Shown: positions 8,154 to 16,752, numbered from the stretch's first letter. The stretch is 64,000 nt of DNA from Thiomicrorhabdus sp. 6S3-12 (GCF_017571475.1 NZ_JAGETW010000006.1:62001-126000), one strand, 5' to 3'. Notes: generated by a model from the sequence alone, not told the origin. Program-made: numbers and translations.

Positions 8154-8190
8154 TTCGTTTTCGCGCTAAAATATCAGCCAAACTTGTAAT

Positions 8191-8227
8191 AAAACCCCTC
8201 TTTGAGTGTAAAAGAGGGGTTTTTTTG
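8191..8227 (+). terminator. Terminator between pal and pepN
   Basis: Perfect 10-base stem ACCCCTCTTT / AAAGAGGGGT with a seven-base loop, preceded by A residues and followed by a run of T. Confidence 0.9.
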
Positions 8228-8252
8228 TAACTCCATTTTCTTAAGGTTATCT

Positions 8253-10880
8253 ATGACAAAGAATGCTCCAACAGTAAATTATCTCAAAGACTATCAAACT
8301 CCTGCATTTACCGTTGATTCGGTGTTTCTTGAGTTTCTGCTTCAGCCCGAAGCGACCCGGGTGACCAATCGCATGCAGATCGGTCGTCTGCGTGATGGTG
8401 ATTTGTGGCTTGATGGTGAGAATTTGGATTTGCTCTCGGTGCATTTGGATGGCGAAGATGTTACTTCGCAGTGTCGGCTCGAAGAGGCCGGATTGAGTCT
8501 TTCAACCGATAAAGAACAGTTTGAACTGGAAATCGTGACCCGGATTAACCCGGAGAAAAATACCGCATTGGAAGGGCTGTATCGGACGAGCGGTAATTAT
8601 TGCACCCAATGCGAAGCGGAAGGCTTTAGGAAAATCACCTACTTCTTCGACCGCCCTGATGTGTTAAGTGTTTTTACGACCAAGGTGGTTGCCGATAAAT
8701 TGCAAAACCGTTACCTCTTGGCCAACGGTAATTTAATCGAGTCCGGTGATTTACCGGACGGAAAGCATTACGCAGTGTGGCAGGATCCTTTCAAGAAACC
8801 GTGCTATCTGTTTGCGTTGGTTGCCGGTAACCTGGAAAAAATTTCCGACACTTTCCGTACACAAGACGGGCGGGATGTCGCTTTGGAAATCTATGTCGAA
8901 CCGCGTAATATCGATAAGTGCGAGCATGCGATGGAGTCGCTTAAACGTTCTATGGCGTGGGATGAAAGCCGTTTTGGACTGATTTACGATTTGGATATCT
9001 ATATGATCGTCGCGGTGGACGATTTCAATATGGGTGCGATGGAGAACAAGGGGTTGAATGTTTTTAACTCCAAATTCGTCCTTGCTAAGCCGGAGAGTGC
9101 AACCGACGTCGATTACGAGGGAATTGAGGCGGTTATCGGCCACGAGTATTTTCACAACTGGACCGGGAACCGTGTCACCTGTCGCGATTGGTTTCAATTG
9201 ACTTTGAAAGAGGGATTGACGGTTTTCCGTGATCAGGAGTTTACCGCGGATATGCTCTCCCCAGCAGTCAAGCGAATTGAAGATGTTAAGCGTCTGCGCT
9301 CCAATCAGTTCCCCGAAGATGCGGGACCTATGTCGCATCCGATCCAGCCGCAGTCTTATATTGAAATGAATAACTTCTATACGATGACGGTGTATGAAAA
9401 AGGGGCGGAAGTGGTTCGTCTGTATCATACGCTGCTCGGTGAAGGCGGTTTCCGTAAAGGTATGGATCTGTATTTCGATCGGCACGATGGCCAGGCCGTC
9501 ACCGTTCAGGATTTCCGTAACGCCATGGCGGATGCCAATGGTGTTGATCTGCAGCAGATGCATAACTGGTATGTTCAGTCGGGGACGCCTGTTCTGAAGA
9601 TCGAGAGCCAGTATGATGCTCAGACGCAGACTTTAACGCTGAACTGCGAACAGCGCTTACCCGGGGCGGAAGATTTCAAGCCGTTATTAATTCCTATCGG
9701 CTTCGGAATTTTGAATTCCGAAGGCAATTCTTTGCAGTTGCAGCCGATTGAAAGCCATCTGCAGACGGTTGAGCTGCGCAGTGAGACCAATGCGGTCTTG
9801 AAAATGACGCAAGTGCAGCAGCAGTTCGTTTTTAACGGAGTGCGGACTCAGCCGGTATTGTCGCTTTTGCGCGGTTTCTCGGCACCGGTGAAACTGAATT
9901 ACGATTACAGAGATGCGGAACTGGCGCTGCTGGCTTCTGCCGATGAAGACAGTTTTGTGCGCTGGGAGGCGATGCAAACTTTGCTGTTAAGAACGGTACA
10001 GGCCAAGGTTGCTGCTTTGAAATCGGGTGAAGAGTATGCTGTTCCGCAGCTGCTTATCGATACCGCAGAGAAACTGTTGCGCGATCATTCTCTGGATCCG
10101 GCGCTGGTGGCAATGAATTTGACGCTGCCTGAGTTGGGTTATATCGGTGAGCAGTATCGTGAAGTTGATGTGGATGCGATTCACCAGGCGCATAATTGGC
10201 TTAAAAACGGTTTGGCGCATGCGTTACATGACGAATGGCGCAACACCTATCTGCGCATGCAGAATGATTCCGAATACCGTTATGATAAACGGCAAATAGC
10301 CGAGCGTATGCTTAAAAATGTTGCCCTGTCTTACCTTGGTTGTCTGGCGCAACATCAGGAGCGCGTGTATGAGCAGTATCGTGCTCAGCATAATATGACC
10401 GATGTGCTTGCAGCCATGAAAATCATGCTTCACCAGGGACATTCGCAAACGGATCTGGCGTTGCAGGATTTCTACCAGCGATGGCAAGGGGATAATCTGG
10501 TAATTGATAAATGGTTTGCCATGCAGGCCGAAACACAAAACGAGACAGCGTTGGAAAAAGCACAGAGCCTGTTGTCGCACCCGGACTTCTCATTAACTAA
10601 TCCAAACCGGGTTCGCAGTCTTCTGGGCGTTTTCGCGCGTCTCAATCTAGTCGGATTCCATCGTGCTGACGGAGCCGGTTATCGGATGGTGGCCGAGCAG
10701 ATTATCAAAGTCGATGAGCTGAACCCGCAGATTGCAGCCCGGTTGCTTGGGCCTTTCACGCACTGGAAACGCTACGATACTGAGCGCCAAAAGTTGATGC
10801 GTGCGGCTTTACAGCGTATCCTCGATCGAGATAATGTTTCCAAAGATGTATATGAAATTGCGAGCAAGTCTTTAGCTTAA
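8253..10880 (+). CDS. pepN: Aminopeptidase N (M1 family zinc metallopeptidase)
   Basis: PepN removes N-terminal amino acids from peptides in the cytoplasm. The 875-aa length is typical. The exopeptidase motif GAMEN is followed by the zinc site HEYFHNW (HExxH, about residues 296-300), with the third ligand Glu in the LKEGLTVF segment 18 residues on. The frame could start at 8202, but that codon lies inside the upstream terminator. ATG 8253, preceded by TTAAGG, gives the usual MTKNAPTVNYLKDY-like start and is preferred. pepN is 32 bases from the next gene and probably shares its transcript. Confidence 0.95.
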   Translation: MTKNAPTVNYLKDYQTPAFTVDSVFLEFLLQPEATRVTNRMQIGRLRDGDLWLDGENLDLLSVHLDGEDVTSQCRLEEAGLSLSTDKEQFELEIVTRINPEKNTALEGLYRTSGNYCTQCEAEGFRKITYFFDRPDVLSVFTTKVVADKLQNRYLLANGNLIESGDLPDGKHYAVWQDPFKKPCYLFALVAGNLEKISDTFRTQDGRDVALEIYVEPRNIDKCEHAMESLKRSMAWDESRFGLIYDLDIYMIVAVDDFNMGAMENKGLNVFNSKFVLAKPESATDVDYEGIEAVIGHEYFHNWTGNRVTCRDWFQLTLKEGLTVFRDQEFTADMLSPAVKRIEDVKRLRSNQFPEDAGPMSHPIQPQSYIEMNNFYTMTVYEKGAEVVRLYHTLLGEGGFRKGMDLYFDRHDGQAVTVQDFRNAMADANGVDLQQMHNWYVQSGTPVLKIESQYDAQTQTLTLNCEQRLPGAEDFKPLLIPIGFGILNSEGNSLQLQPIESHLQTVELRSETNAVLKMTQVQQQFVFNGVRTQPVLSLLRGFSAPVKLNYDYRDAELALLASADEDSFVRWEAMQTLLLRTVQAKVAALKSGEEYAVPQLLIDTAEKLLRDHSLDPALVAMNLTLPELGYIGEQYREVDVDAIHQAHNWLKNGLAHALHDEWRNTYLRMQNDSEYRYDKRQIAERMLKNVALSYLGCLAQHQERVYEQYRAQHNMTDVLAAMKIMLHQGHSQTDLALQDFYQRWQGDNLVIDKWFAMQAETQNETALEKAQSLLSHPDFSLTNPNRVRSLLGVFARLNLVGFHRADGAGYRMVAEQIIKVDELNPQIAARLLGPFTHWKRYDTERQKLMRAALQRILDRDNVSKDVYEIASKSLA

Positions 10881-10912
10881 GCGCATTGGAATAAGGTATC
10901 GGAGCCGGGAAG

Positions 10913-12355
10913 ATGATGAATTTGAAGCGTAAAAGTTGGCTGTTGGCTTTGTCTCTGAGTTTAAGTTACTCATCGGCAACTTTTGCCTTTAGTTTTGGGG
11001 AACTGTTCGGTTTCGGTTCCGACGCATCCTCTGAGAAAAAATCACAGCAGAGTGAGGCGAAGGCTGAGCAAAGCTCTGAAGCGATGCAGAGTCAGCTGGA
11101 ACAGATCGATCAGGAAATTCTTATTCTGCGAGCCGAGCTGGCGATCAAAAACGGCGATATCAAATCGTTACGGCGGTATGTGGAGCAACTGGAAAGCGCT
11201 GGTGTTCTGCCGATATACGAAGCACGTGTCGAGCAGCTAAAGCGCTATCTAAAACGCGAAAAAGGAATGCCGAGTTTATTTGAATTCCTGGGACTGCAGG
11301 GGAGTTCTTTTGAATTTGATCTGCAAAACCCGGATGCAACGATTGCGCTGGTCTTGCCGATGAGCGGAGACTATCGACGCGCCGGGACGCGAATTCTTCA
11401 AGGGATGGAGCAGGCGTTGCAGCGTCTGGGCTACAAAGGGCAGCTGGTACGTTTTGATACGGAAGAGTACGGCAGTTTGTTTTCCCTGTGGGAGCGTTTG
11501 AAGCATTATCAGCCCGATCTGATTATCGGGCCTCTGAAAAAGCTTAATATCGAGGCGTGGCACGATCTACAGACCGGAATCCCGACACTTTATTTGAATG
11601 ATGCGCCGCTGCACTATTTTTCCAACGAGAAATCGCTGTCTCCGGGTCGATCCGGCGGACTGTCGAAGCTGGTGAATCACATTCACGAGAATTTCCACAG
11701 AGGCGCTCTGGTGTTGGTGAAGGATGGCGATAAGGCTATGGGATTGGTTGATGAGTTTGCCGCTCTAAATGCGCAATCTGCCAACCCCGTTCCGTTTGAT
11801 ACCCAGATCGTCGAAAAAAGCCTGGATGATAGCATTGAAGAGGGTTTAGGCATCCGCGAATCGAAAACTCGTGCGACAGTATTGCGCAAGCAGATCCGCC
11901 GTTCGATCGAGTATGTGCCTCGATCGCGAAAGGATTTCGATGTCGTGGTCAGTCTGCTTCCTTCTAAAGACGCCGTTCAGGTCTCTCCGTTTCTGGATCT
12001 TTATCAGCTCTCGGACACTCGTCATCTGTGGTTCTCGCCGCAAGCTCCTAAACTTACCGACTTGAGTCTCTACCAGACCTCATGGCAAAAAACCTATGCA
12101 TTTTTACCCGCCTACCTTTATGACGCTTATCAGCAGTCCGTCAACTTTCGTCCGGAAGCAGAAACTGGCATTTTTTATGCTTTAGGTACTGCGGCAATCG
12201 AGATTTTGACCCTTTCAGAGCAGTTTGACCAGCAAAACTGGTTAATCAACACCTCTGTCGGTCAGGTCGAGACTCGGCTTTCCGGACAATTTTACCTCTT
12301 GCCCTCCGTTTATTTACTCGACGCAGCTAAAGTTACGCCTGTTGTGACCGATTAA
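10913..12355 (+). CDS. LpoA/LppC-like periplasmic protein (penicillin-binding-protein activator family)
   Basis: The 480-aa protein starts with a signal peptide (cleavage probably after ATFA near residue 25). It has no lipobox cysteine, unlike E. coli LpoA, which is a lipoprotein. A short helical, Glu/Gln-rich stretch (about 40-115) precedes a type I periplasmic-binding-protein fold. That fold starts with ATIALVLPMSGDYRRAG, the LppC/LpoA signature (bacterial PBP1A activator family). In E. coli the family stimulates PBP1A; this gene lies next to flagellar envelope genes, so a role in local peptidoglycan or motor anchoring is possible but unproven. It follows pepN closely. Two in-frame ATGs, 10913 and 10916, are equally good starts. 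Confidence 0.75.
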   Translation: MMNLKRKSWLLALSLSLSYSSATFAFSFGELFGFGSDASSEKKSQQSEAKAEQSSEAMQSQLEQIDQEILILRAELAIKNGDIKSLRRYVEQLESAGVLPIYEARVEQLKRYLKREKGMPSLFEFLGLQGSSFEFDLQNPDATIALVLPMSGDYRRAGTRILQGMEQALQRLGYKGQLVRFDTEEYGSLFSLWERLKHYQPDLIIGPLKKLNIEAWHDLQTGIPTLYLNDAPLHYFSNEKSLSPGRSGGLSKLVNHIHENFHRGALVLVKDGDKAMGLVDEFAALNAQSANPVPFDTQIVEKSLDDSIEEGLGIRESKTRATVLRKQIRRSIEYVPRSRKDFDVVVSLLPSKDAVQVSPFLDLYQLSDTRHLWFSPQAPKLTDLSLYQTSWQKTYAFLPAYLYDAYQQSVNFRPEAETGIFYALGTAAIEILTLSEQFDQQNWLINTSVGQVETRLSGQFYLLPSVYLLDAAKVTPVVTD

Positions 12356-12428
12356 TAAAGTGTTGGCAAGCCGTATTGTGTGGCAAGCCAGCGTTTTTTT
12401 TCGGACTTAACAACCTAAGGATGTATCT

Positions 12429-13607
12429 GTGGCAACCCCGGATGATGTAATTGATCCAAATGATCTAGACAGTATCGATGCTTTATTGGATGAAGCAGAA
12501 TTGGATGCAAATTCCGATTTAGAAGATATTGATAATGATCTCGAGTCGGCCGAGGTTCCAACCCCTCAGCCACAGACCCCCGAGCCGCCTCCTGAAGAGG
12601 CAGCAGATCGTTCTGAAGAAGAGGTTCCTGCTGCGGATGTCGTGGAAAACAGTGAAACCGAATCAAGCGAACAGCAGCCTGAGGAGCCGGAGGCTTCCGC
12701 TCCAGAAGAAGCCGCATTAGATGCAGAAGATGTCGCGGCCGTCGGAGCTGCAGTCGCTGGCGCAGCTGCTTTAAAAGAAGCGGTTCAAGCCGATAGCAAG
12801 TCCTCGGATAGCGTTGAGTCCCCTTTGGAAGATGAAGACTTCGAAGCGGTACTTAAGAAACGCGCCTCAAAAAATAATCAGGCCAAATCACAATTAACGG
12901 TGGCAGAGATGGATTCCCTAAAAAAATTAATCATTATTTTTGGCGCTTCGACAGTTGTGCTGGTTTTGACTGCAATCGGTATCGGTGTTTGGAGTGCTAT
13001 GGCGGCCTCGAATGCAGGAGTAAGCGAAGAAACGCAGACCATGATCGAGTCGATTAAGGTCAGCAGTGAACAGAATATAAGCGCGACGATCGGGCTTAAG
13101 GAAAATTTGGACGCGGTCGAGAAAAAACTGGATGCTGTCAATTTTCAGATTGAGCAGATGGCTGGAGATGTTCTGAAAATGCAGGGAGGGGTGCCGAATG
13201 TCGAACCCCTGAAAACGGCAGAGCCGTTACCTGAACCGATTGAAATCGAAAAAGTTCCTCTGCCGCAGGCCACTTCACCAGTGGTTGCAGCCACTGGGGC
13301 AGCCGCAGAGATCGATCCTAAGGTTGTGAAAAAGATCGATTCCATTAATTACCGTCTGATTAAAACACAGCGCGCTTTGGATGAAGTTAAAACACAGCTT
13401 AAATTCATGCAGCAAAAACAGCAGGATGTATTACATTCGGTCAAGAGCGTCGAAAAACTGAAGTTGTTGGAAGAGAAGCGTCGTCTGGAAGCCGCGGAAA
13501 AATCTGCCGAAGAGGCGAAGCAGAAAGCTGAGCAAGAAAGTCAGTACCGTTACCAAACGCCTGACGGTATGTTTTACGACCAGGGTGTTGGTGACTCTTA
13601 TCCATAG
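12429..13607 (+). CDS. Single-pass membrane protein with acidic cytoplasmic arm, FliM-like SIDALL motif and periplasmic coiled coil
   Basis: I do not recognise a named family for this 392-aa protein. Residues 1-135 are strongly acidic and Pro/Ala-rich. One hydrophobic helix (about 167-189, KLIIIFGASTVVLVLTAIG) follows a short basic patch (KKRASKNNQAK), giving N-in, C-out topology. The periplasmic part is mostly heptad-like helix (about 195-250 and 290-375), split by a Pro-rich linker. Near the N-terminus, residues 11-24 read NDLDSIDALLDEAE, close to the CheY-P-binding motif of FliM (SQAEIDALL). Start is GTG with CTAAGGATG upstream. It lies between the LpoA-like gene and flgP and may be a flagellar or polar accessory protein (inference). 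Confidence 0.7.
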   Translation: MATPDDVIDPNDLDSIDALLDEAELDANSDLEDIDNDLESAEVPTPQPQTPEPPPEEAADRSEEEVPAADVVENSETESSEQQPEEPEASAPEEAALDAEDVAAVGAAVAGAAALKEAVQADSKSSDSVESPLEDEDFEAVLKKRASKNNQAKSQLTVAEMDSLKKLIIIFGASTVVLVLTAIGIGVWSAMAASNAGVSEETQTMIESIKVSSEQNISATIGLKENLDAVEKKLDAVNFQIEQMAGDVLKMQGGVPNVEPLKTAEPLPEPIEIEKVPLPQATSPVVAATGAAAEIDPKVVKKIDSINYRLIKTQRALDEVKTQLKFMQQKQQDVLHSVKSVEKLKLLEEKRRLEAAEKSAEEAKQKAEQESQYRYQTPDGMFYDQGVGDSYP

Positions 13608-13643
13608 TATCACGGAGCGCTTTAAGAGTATAAAGGCGGGCTT

Positions 13644-13874
13644 ATGCAACAAAATTTTATGCTTGTAGGGTTCTTGTTTTGGGTGGTTTTGCTTGTGTCG
13701 GGCTGTAGTCAGAAACCGGTTCCGTGGGTCAAGGAAACTTCGCAAAAAATGGTGGATCAGCTCGGATTTGAAGAGGATCGCGGCAGTTATATGGTTGTGC
13801 CTGAATACTATCGCGATAGCAACCGATTGTATTCAGAAGACGCCGGAAAAGTGATTTATCTGCAAGAGCAATAA
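13644..13874 (+). CDS. Small outer-membrane lipoprotein, unknown function
   Basis: This 76-aa protein has a clear lipoprotein signal peptide: a hydrophobic stretch 6-18 and lipobox VSGC with Cys21. The mature part is only about 55 residues, hydrophilic and Tyr-rich (VVPEYYRDSNRLYSED), with no recognisable domain. It lies 36 bases after the coiled-coil membrane protein and 88 bases before flgP, with a sigma-28 promoter in the second gap. It is therefore probably the last gene of the upstream unit. A link to the FlgP/FlgT outer-membrane ring is suggested only by position. Confidence 0.7.
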   Translation: MQQNFMLVGFLFWVVLLVSGCSQKPVPWVKETSQKMVDQLGFEEDRGSYMVVPEYYRDSNRLYSEDAGKVIYLQEQ

Positions 13875-13888
13875 TTTAAAAAAAGTAG

Positions 13889-13915
13889 TAAATAATTCGA
13901 CGGTTCGGCCGTTAA
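13889..13915 (+). promoter_or_regulatory. Sigma-28 promoter for flgP
   Basis: TAAATAAT-N11-GCCGTTAA resembles the FliA consensus TAAAGTTT-N11-GCCGATAA with the exact spacing. It is 47 bases upstream of the flgP ATG. Confidence 0.65.
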
Positions 13916-13962
13916 TAATATTAGACGCTTGAGACAAAGCGATAATAACAAGGAGACTTAAA

Positions 13963-14562
13963 ATGAAAAAGTCACATCTTTTGGCAAGCGCGGTGGCTCT
14001 CTCCATTGCCGCAATGAGCGGATGTAGCGCGACACCAAATTACGCACAAGGAAATGACTGCTGCGATCAGCAGGCAACTCAGCAAAGTGAGCCGGCTCCG
14101 GTTCATCAAAAGATCTATCAGCAGATTGTCCAGAACGAAGAATCTGAGAAAGCTGCAGTGAAGAAAGATAAATCTGAACTGATCAAAATTACCGGTATCG
14201 GTTATGGTGCGGAAAGTACGTTTGCGGCTTATACGACGGGTCAACGAAGATTGATGGCCATTCGCGCATCGAAACTGGACGCGTACCGTTCTCTGGCAGA
14301 ACAGCTTTCCGGGATTAAAATTGACAGTAACACTTCGATTTCGACCCTGACGGCAAAGAACGACTCTTTCCGTGCCCGTATTAATGCGGTGGTTCGTGGA
14401 GCGAGAGTAGTGAGTGTGACGCCAATGGCGGACAATAACTATGAAACCGTGCTGGAAGTTTATGTTGATAAGGCATTCTTCGAAAAAGCCTTTGTGTATA
14501 CCGGTGACGAGGTAGCGGCCCGCGAGCCGGAAGCAGCTTACCGGATTCAGTCTTATCAGTAA
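13963..14562 (+). CDS. flgP: FlgP-like LPP20-family outer-membrane lipoprotein
   Basis: In Vibrio and Campylobacter, FlgP forms part of the outer-membrane disk or H-ring around a sheathed or high-torque polar flagellum. This 199-aa protein has a lipobox MSGC (Cys21) and, after a Gln-rich linker, the LPP20 domain. Its landmarks are KITGIGYGAESTFA, RRLMAIRASKLDAYRSLAEQL and the final TVLEVYVDKAFF. AAGGAG precedes the ATG, and a sigma-28 promoter lies upstream, so it is a late-class gene here. flgT is 4 kb away, beyond flgAMN and cheV, as part of the same flagellar region. Confidence 0.85.
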   Translation: MKKSHLLASAVALSIAAMSGCSATPNYAQGNDCCDQQATQQSEPAPVHQKIYQQIVQNEESEKAAVKKDKSELIKITGIGYGAESTFAAYTTGQRRLMAIRASKLDAYRSLAEQLSGIKIDSNTSISTLTAKNDSFRARINAVVRGARVVSVTPMADNNYETVLEVYVDKAFFEKAFVYTGDEVAAREPEAAYRIQSYQ

Positions 14563-14611
14563 ATTCAGCGATGTTAATCGCGCTTGAATGCGCATTTTAG
14601 AGAGAAACGTT

Positions 14612-14917
14612 ATGAGTAAACGGCAACTGCAAATTGTGGTGCTGGGTGCCTTGATTTTGTTTGAAGGTGTCGCGGCGGCGGCCAGCATCAGCACTCGAGT
14701 GCGCGTGTTGGAATCCAAAGTCAGCAAGCAGGACAAAACGATGAAACAGGTTTCTCGCAGTCAGGCTGAGCAACAGCAGCAATTTGAACAGGGGATGAAC
14801 CGAGTGTATCTTCTCGAGCGCAAGGTGAAAAGCCTGGATAAACAGATTGAACGCCAGAAAGAGTCGAAAGAGAAGGTTAATCGAGGTGGAGAGGATAAGC
14901 GTTACGCTTATCCCTAG
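14612..14917 (+). CDS. Small signal-anchored coiled-coil protein, unknown function
   Basis: This 101-aa protein begins with a hydrophobic signal or anchor (about 7-25, IVVLGALILFEGVAAAA). Nearly all of the rest is a charged coiled coil (about 28-90), with heptads such as VRVLESKVSKQDKTMKQV and VYLLERKVKSLDKQI. ATG 14612, 12 bases after AGAGAG, is preferred over the ATG at 14588, which would put eight charged residues before the signal. It follows flgP by 49 bases and probably shares its sigma-28 transcript, suggesting a late flagellar envelope role. No named family is recognised. Confidence 0.65.
   Translation: MSKRQLQIVVLGALILFEGVAAAASISTRVRVLESKVSKQDKTMKQVSRSQAEQQQQFEQGMNRVYLLERKVKSLDKQIERQKESKEKVNRGGEDKRYAYP
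14893..14913. terminator. Perfect hairpin at the junction of two convergent genes
   Basis: GGATAAGCG-TTA-CGCTTATCC is a perfect 9-base inverted repeat inside the last codons of the small coiled-coil gene, just before the convergent pilZ stop. It lacks a T-run, so termination would be weak; it may limit read-through or protect 3' ends. Confidence 0.4.
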
Positions 14918-14919
14918 AT

Positions 14920-15513
14920 CTAAATCAGGCCGTTTTTATCGGTTGGGTTTCTTCTTTCTTTTTGCGCCAGTTCGATCTCTTTGGCTTGGATAAAGAAGAT
15001 CAGTTTGCGGCGATCTTCTTCGCTCAAATCATCATAAGTCAGAGCGACGCGGCTAATGGCCCCAAACTCTTTCGGTTGAATATTGACCACACTGCTTCGA
15101 ACCAGGATCGGCGCTTCATTTTCCAAAGGCTGCATCAGCAGATCAATCTTATCATCGATATCGATGTCCTCTTCTATATCAAATGCAATGCCGTTGCCGC
15201 TCAAGTTTACCGGGCGGTGCGGGATCGCCTTGATAATCTGCGAGGTATCAACCGTATCCATTAGGAAGTTAATTTTGCTGTTAAGGGCATTTAAAGCCGT
15301 CGCCAGCAGAGAGCTGCGTTCGTTGATTTTAACGATCGCATCATTGATGTGCTTATCCAGTTCGATAAGATCCTGCATCATATAACTTTCGATATAGCTG
15401 TTGTCTCTGTTTTCAGGCAGAGGCGTGTTTTCAATATCTGCGGATTTGACGATTCGATAGCTGCAACGCATCATCACATCAATGCGGAAATATGATCTTT
15501 GTCCAATACTCAT
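14920..15513 (-). CDS. PilZ-domain protein, probable c-di-GMP receptor
   Basis: The 197-aa protein carries both PilZ c-di-GMP motifs: QRSYFR near the N-terminus (RxxxR) and NLSGNG at about residue 119 (D/N-x-S-x-x-G). The two motifs lie unusually far apart, separated by about 100 mostly helical residues, and there is no YcgR-N domain. It is therefore not a classical YcgR brake. Its stop codon lies three bases from that of the convergent coiled-coil gene, and it is downstream of flgMN on the same strand after a 220-base gap. It could convey c-di-GMP to motility, which matters because the FleQ-like regulator in this window seems to lack usual c-di-GMP contacts. Confidence 0.8.
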   Translation of the reverse strand: MSIGQRSYFRIDVMMRCSYRIVKSADIENTPLPENRDNSYIESYMMQDLIELDKHINDAIVKINERSSLLATALNALNSKINFLMDTVDTSQIIKAIPHRPVNLSGNGIAFDIEEDIDIDDKIDLLMQPLENEAPILVRSSVVNIQPKEFGAISRVALTYDDLSEEDRRKLIFFIQAKEIELAQKERRNPTDKNGLI

Positions 15514-15733
15514 AATAATTTGTTTCCAGATTCCGGTCGTTAAAGTGTAGTGTTTTTACGCTCTAAGCCAAAGTGATAGAACAGAAAAAAACGTCTAACT
15601 TGATTTAGGCCAGTTTTCCTGCGAATGCAAGTAGCGGGTGTATGGCGTTAATCTCGTCAGAGAACTGGTTTAGAGAAAGCAGAAAATAAGCCAGAATGAC
15701 CAAGGGTATTAGAAACTTTAAAAAGGGAAGGGG

Positions 15734-16228
15734 TTATGCTTTGCCGAGGTGTGATCCCGGCCCTTTGCCGGAGGAAGAGGCTGTGCCGCTGGAACCGTAG
15801 AGCTTAACTTCTTTTTCCTTGCCGGTGATTAGGTTCAAGGTGTGCTGATTGATGTTTTTCAGTGCTTGAATCGCGATTCCGTTGGCCTGGTTAAGGTCAT
15901 AGCATTGGCGGATTTTATCGGTCAGCGTATGAAGTTGTTCTGAAATGTTTTGTTCAAGGGGTAACGCATTCTTGTCTGTTTCGGATGCGAGCAGCTGCTC
16001 CAGTGTGTGATCTGTGTTTTGCAGGTACTGCTGAGCCTCTTGTGTTGTTTTTTCAAGGTTCAAGGCTGAACGCTGTTTGCCTTCGGTCATTTCTTCGAGC
16101 GTTTCTACGGTGCCATTCGAGATGGCGGAAGATTCTTTTTCCAGACAAATAAAAAAATCATCGACTGCCGGAGAAAGCAGTTCGATGATTTTTAGCGCAT
16201 TCTTATTGGCTTGATTGGCGTCGGGCAC
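15734..16228 (-). CDS. flgN: Flagellar chaperone FlgN
   Basis: FlgN keeps the hook-junction proteins FlgK and FlgL in an export-ready state. This 164-aa, nearly all-helical protein has the FlgN pattern: a helix around IIELLSPAVDDFFICLEKE, then EEMTEGKQRSALNLEK and a C-terminal LITGKEKEVKLYGSSGTA tail. The LYGSSG-like tail is common in gammaproteobacterial FlgN. It lies 12 bases after flgM, so the two are co-transcribed from the sigma-28 promoter upstream of flgM. Confidence 0.85.
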   Translation of the reverse strand: MPDANQANKNALKIIELLSPAVDDFFICLEKESSAISNGTVETLEEMTEGKQRSALNLEKTTQEAQQYLQNTDHTLEQLLASETDKNALPLEQNISEQLHTLTDKIRQCYDLNQANGIAIQALKNINQHTLNLITGKEKEVKLYGSSGTASSSGKGPGSHLGKA

Positions 16229-16240
16229 GATTGGACGTCC

Positions 16241-16558
16241 TTAAACTCGCGAAAGCAGTATTTCGGTCTGCATTAGTTTTTCGGCAACTTTTTCCGAATT
16301 AACCTGATATGAACCATTGTTAATGGCTTCACGAATCTGTGCGATACGCTCTTGGCGTTCATTGTTAATGCTTTGCGTTTTTTGCTCTAACGCCCGCAGT
16401 TTGCCCTGCATTTCGGTCAAGGTTACTTTATCGATGTTATTGCCGGACTCATCCGATACGGAAGGTCTCGCTGTAGCCGCATCCCCAGCCACTGGCTTGC
16501 CGGGATCGCTGTTGCTGCGACCGCTTACAGCGGGGGTGTTGATTGTTTTAATATCCAT
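16241..16558 (-). CDS. flgM: Anti-sigma-28 factor FlgM
   Basis: FlgM binds and silences FliA (sigma-28) until it is exported through the finished hook, which releases late gene expression. The protein is 105 aa, the typical size. The N-terminus (MDIKTINTP) is the usual flexible export signal, and the C-terminal half (EKTQSINNERQERIAQIREAINNGSYQVN, shown here only by its landmarks RQERIAQIR and INNGSY) is the sigma-binding region, ending with a helix EKLMQTEILL. Its own sigma-28 promoter upstream makes a feedback loop, as in Salmonella and Pseudomonas. Confidence 0.92.
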   Translation of the reverse strand: MDIKTINTPAVSGRSNSDPGKPVAGDAATARPSVSDESGNNIDKVTLTEMQGKLRALEQKTQSINNERQERIAQIREAINNGSYQVNSEKVAEKLMQTEILLSRV

Positions 16559-16623
16559 TTTTCTGCCTCTATATCTTTATAAGAGTCTAAAAATTAGACA
16601 AATATCTTATTTCGTTATTTCTT

Positions 16624-16650
16624 ATAACGGCTACGTCTGAAATAACTTTA
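16624..16650 (-). promoter_or_regulatory. Sigma-28 promoter for flgMN
   Basis: On the minus strand, TAAAGTTA-N11-GCCGTTAT matches the FliA consensus at 7 of 8 and 6 of 8 positions with exact spacing, 66 bases before the flgM ATG. Confidence 0.7.
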
Positions 16651-16704
16651 GAAAAAAAATTAAATTTTTTTTACTCTTTATCCCTTGTCGGGGATTTGAA
16701 GTCA

Positions 16705-16731
16705 AATTAATCGTTATTCTAGCGATTAATT
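16705..16731. repeat. AT-rich inverted repeat between flgA and flgM
   Basis: AATTAATCG-N9-CGATTAATT is a perfect 9-base inverted repeat between the flgA stop and the flgM promoter. It could be an operator or a weak terminator for flgA transcripts. Confidence 0.4.
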
Positions 16732-16752
16732 TTATAAATTTCATCTGCTTAG

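Noticed and set aside
8202-8252. Upstream start for pepN
   Set aside because: The codon lies inside the pal terminator stem-loop, and the extra 17 residues have no family support; ATG 8253 is better.
12364-12388. Repeated GGCAAGCC words after the LpoA-like gene, looked at as a terminator
   Set aside because: The copies are direct, not inverted, so they do not form a useful stem despite the T-run that follows.
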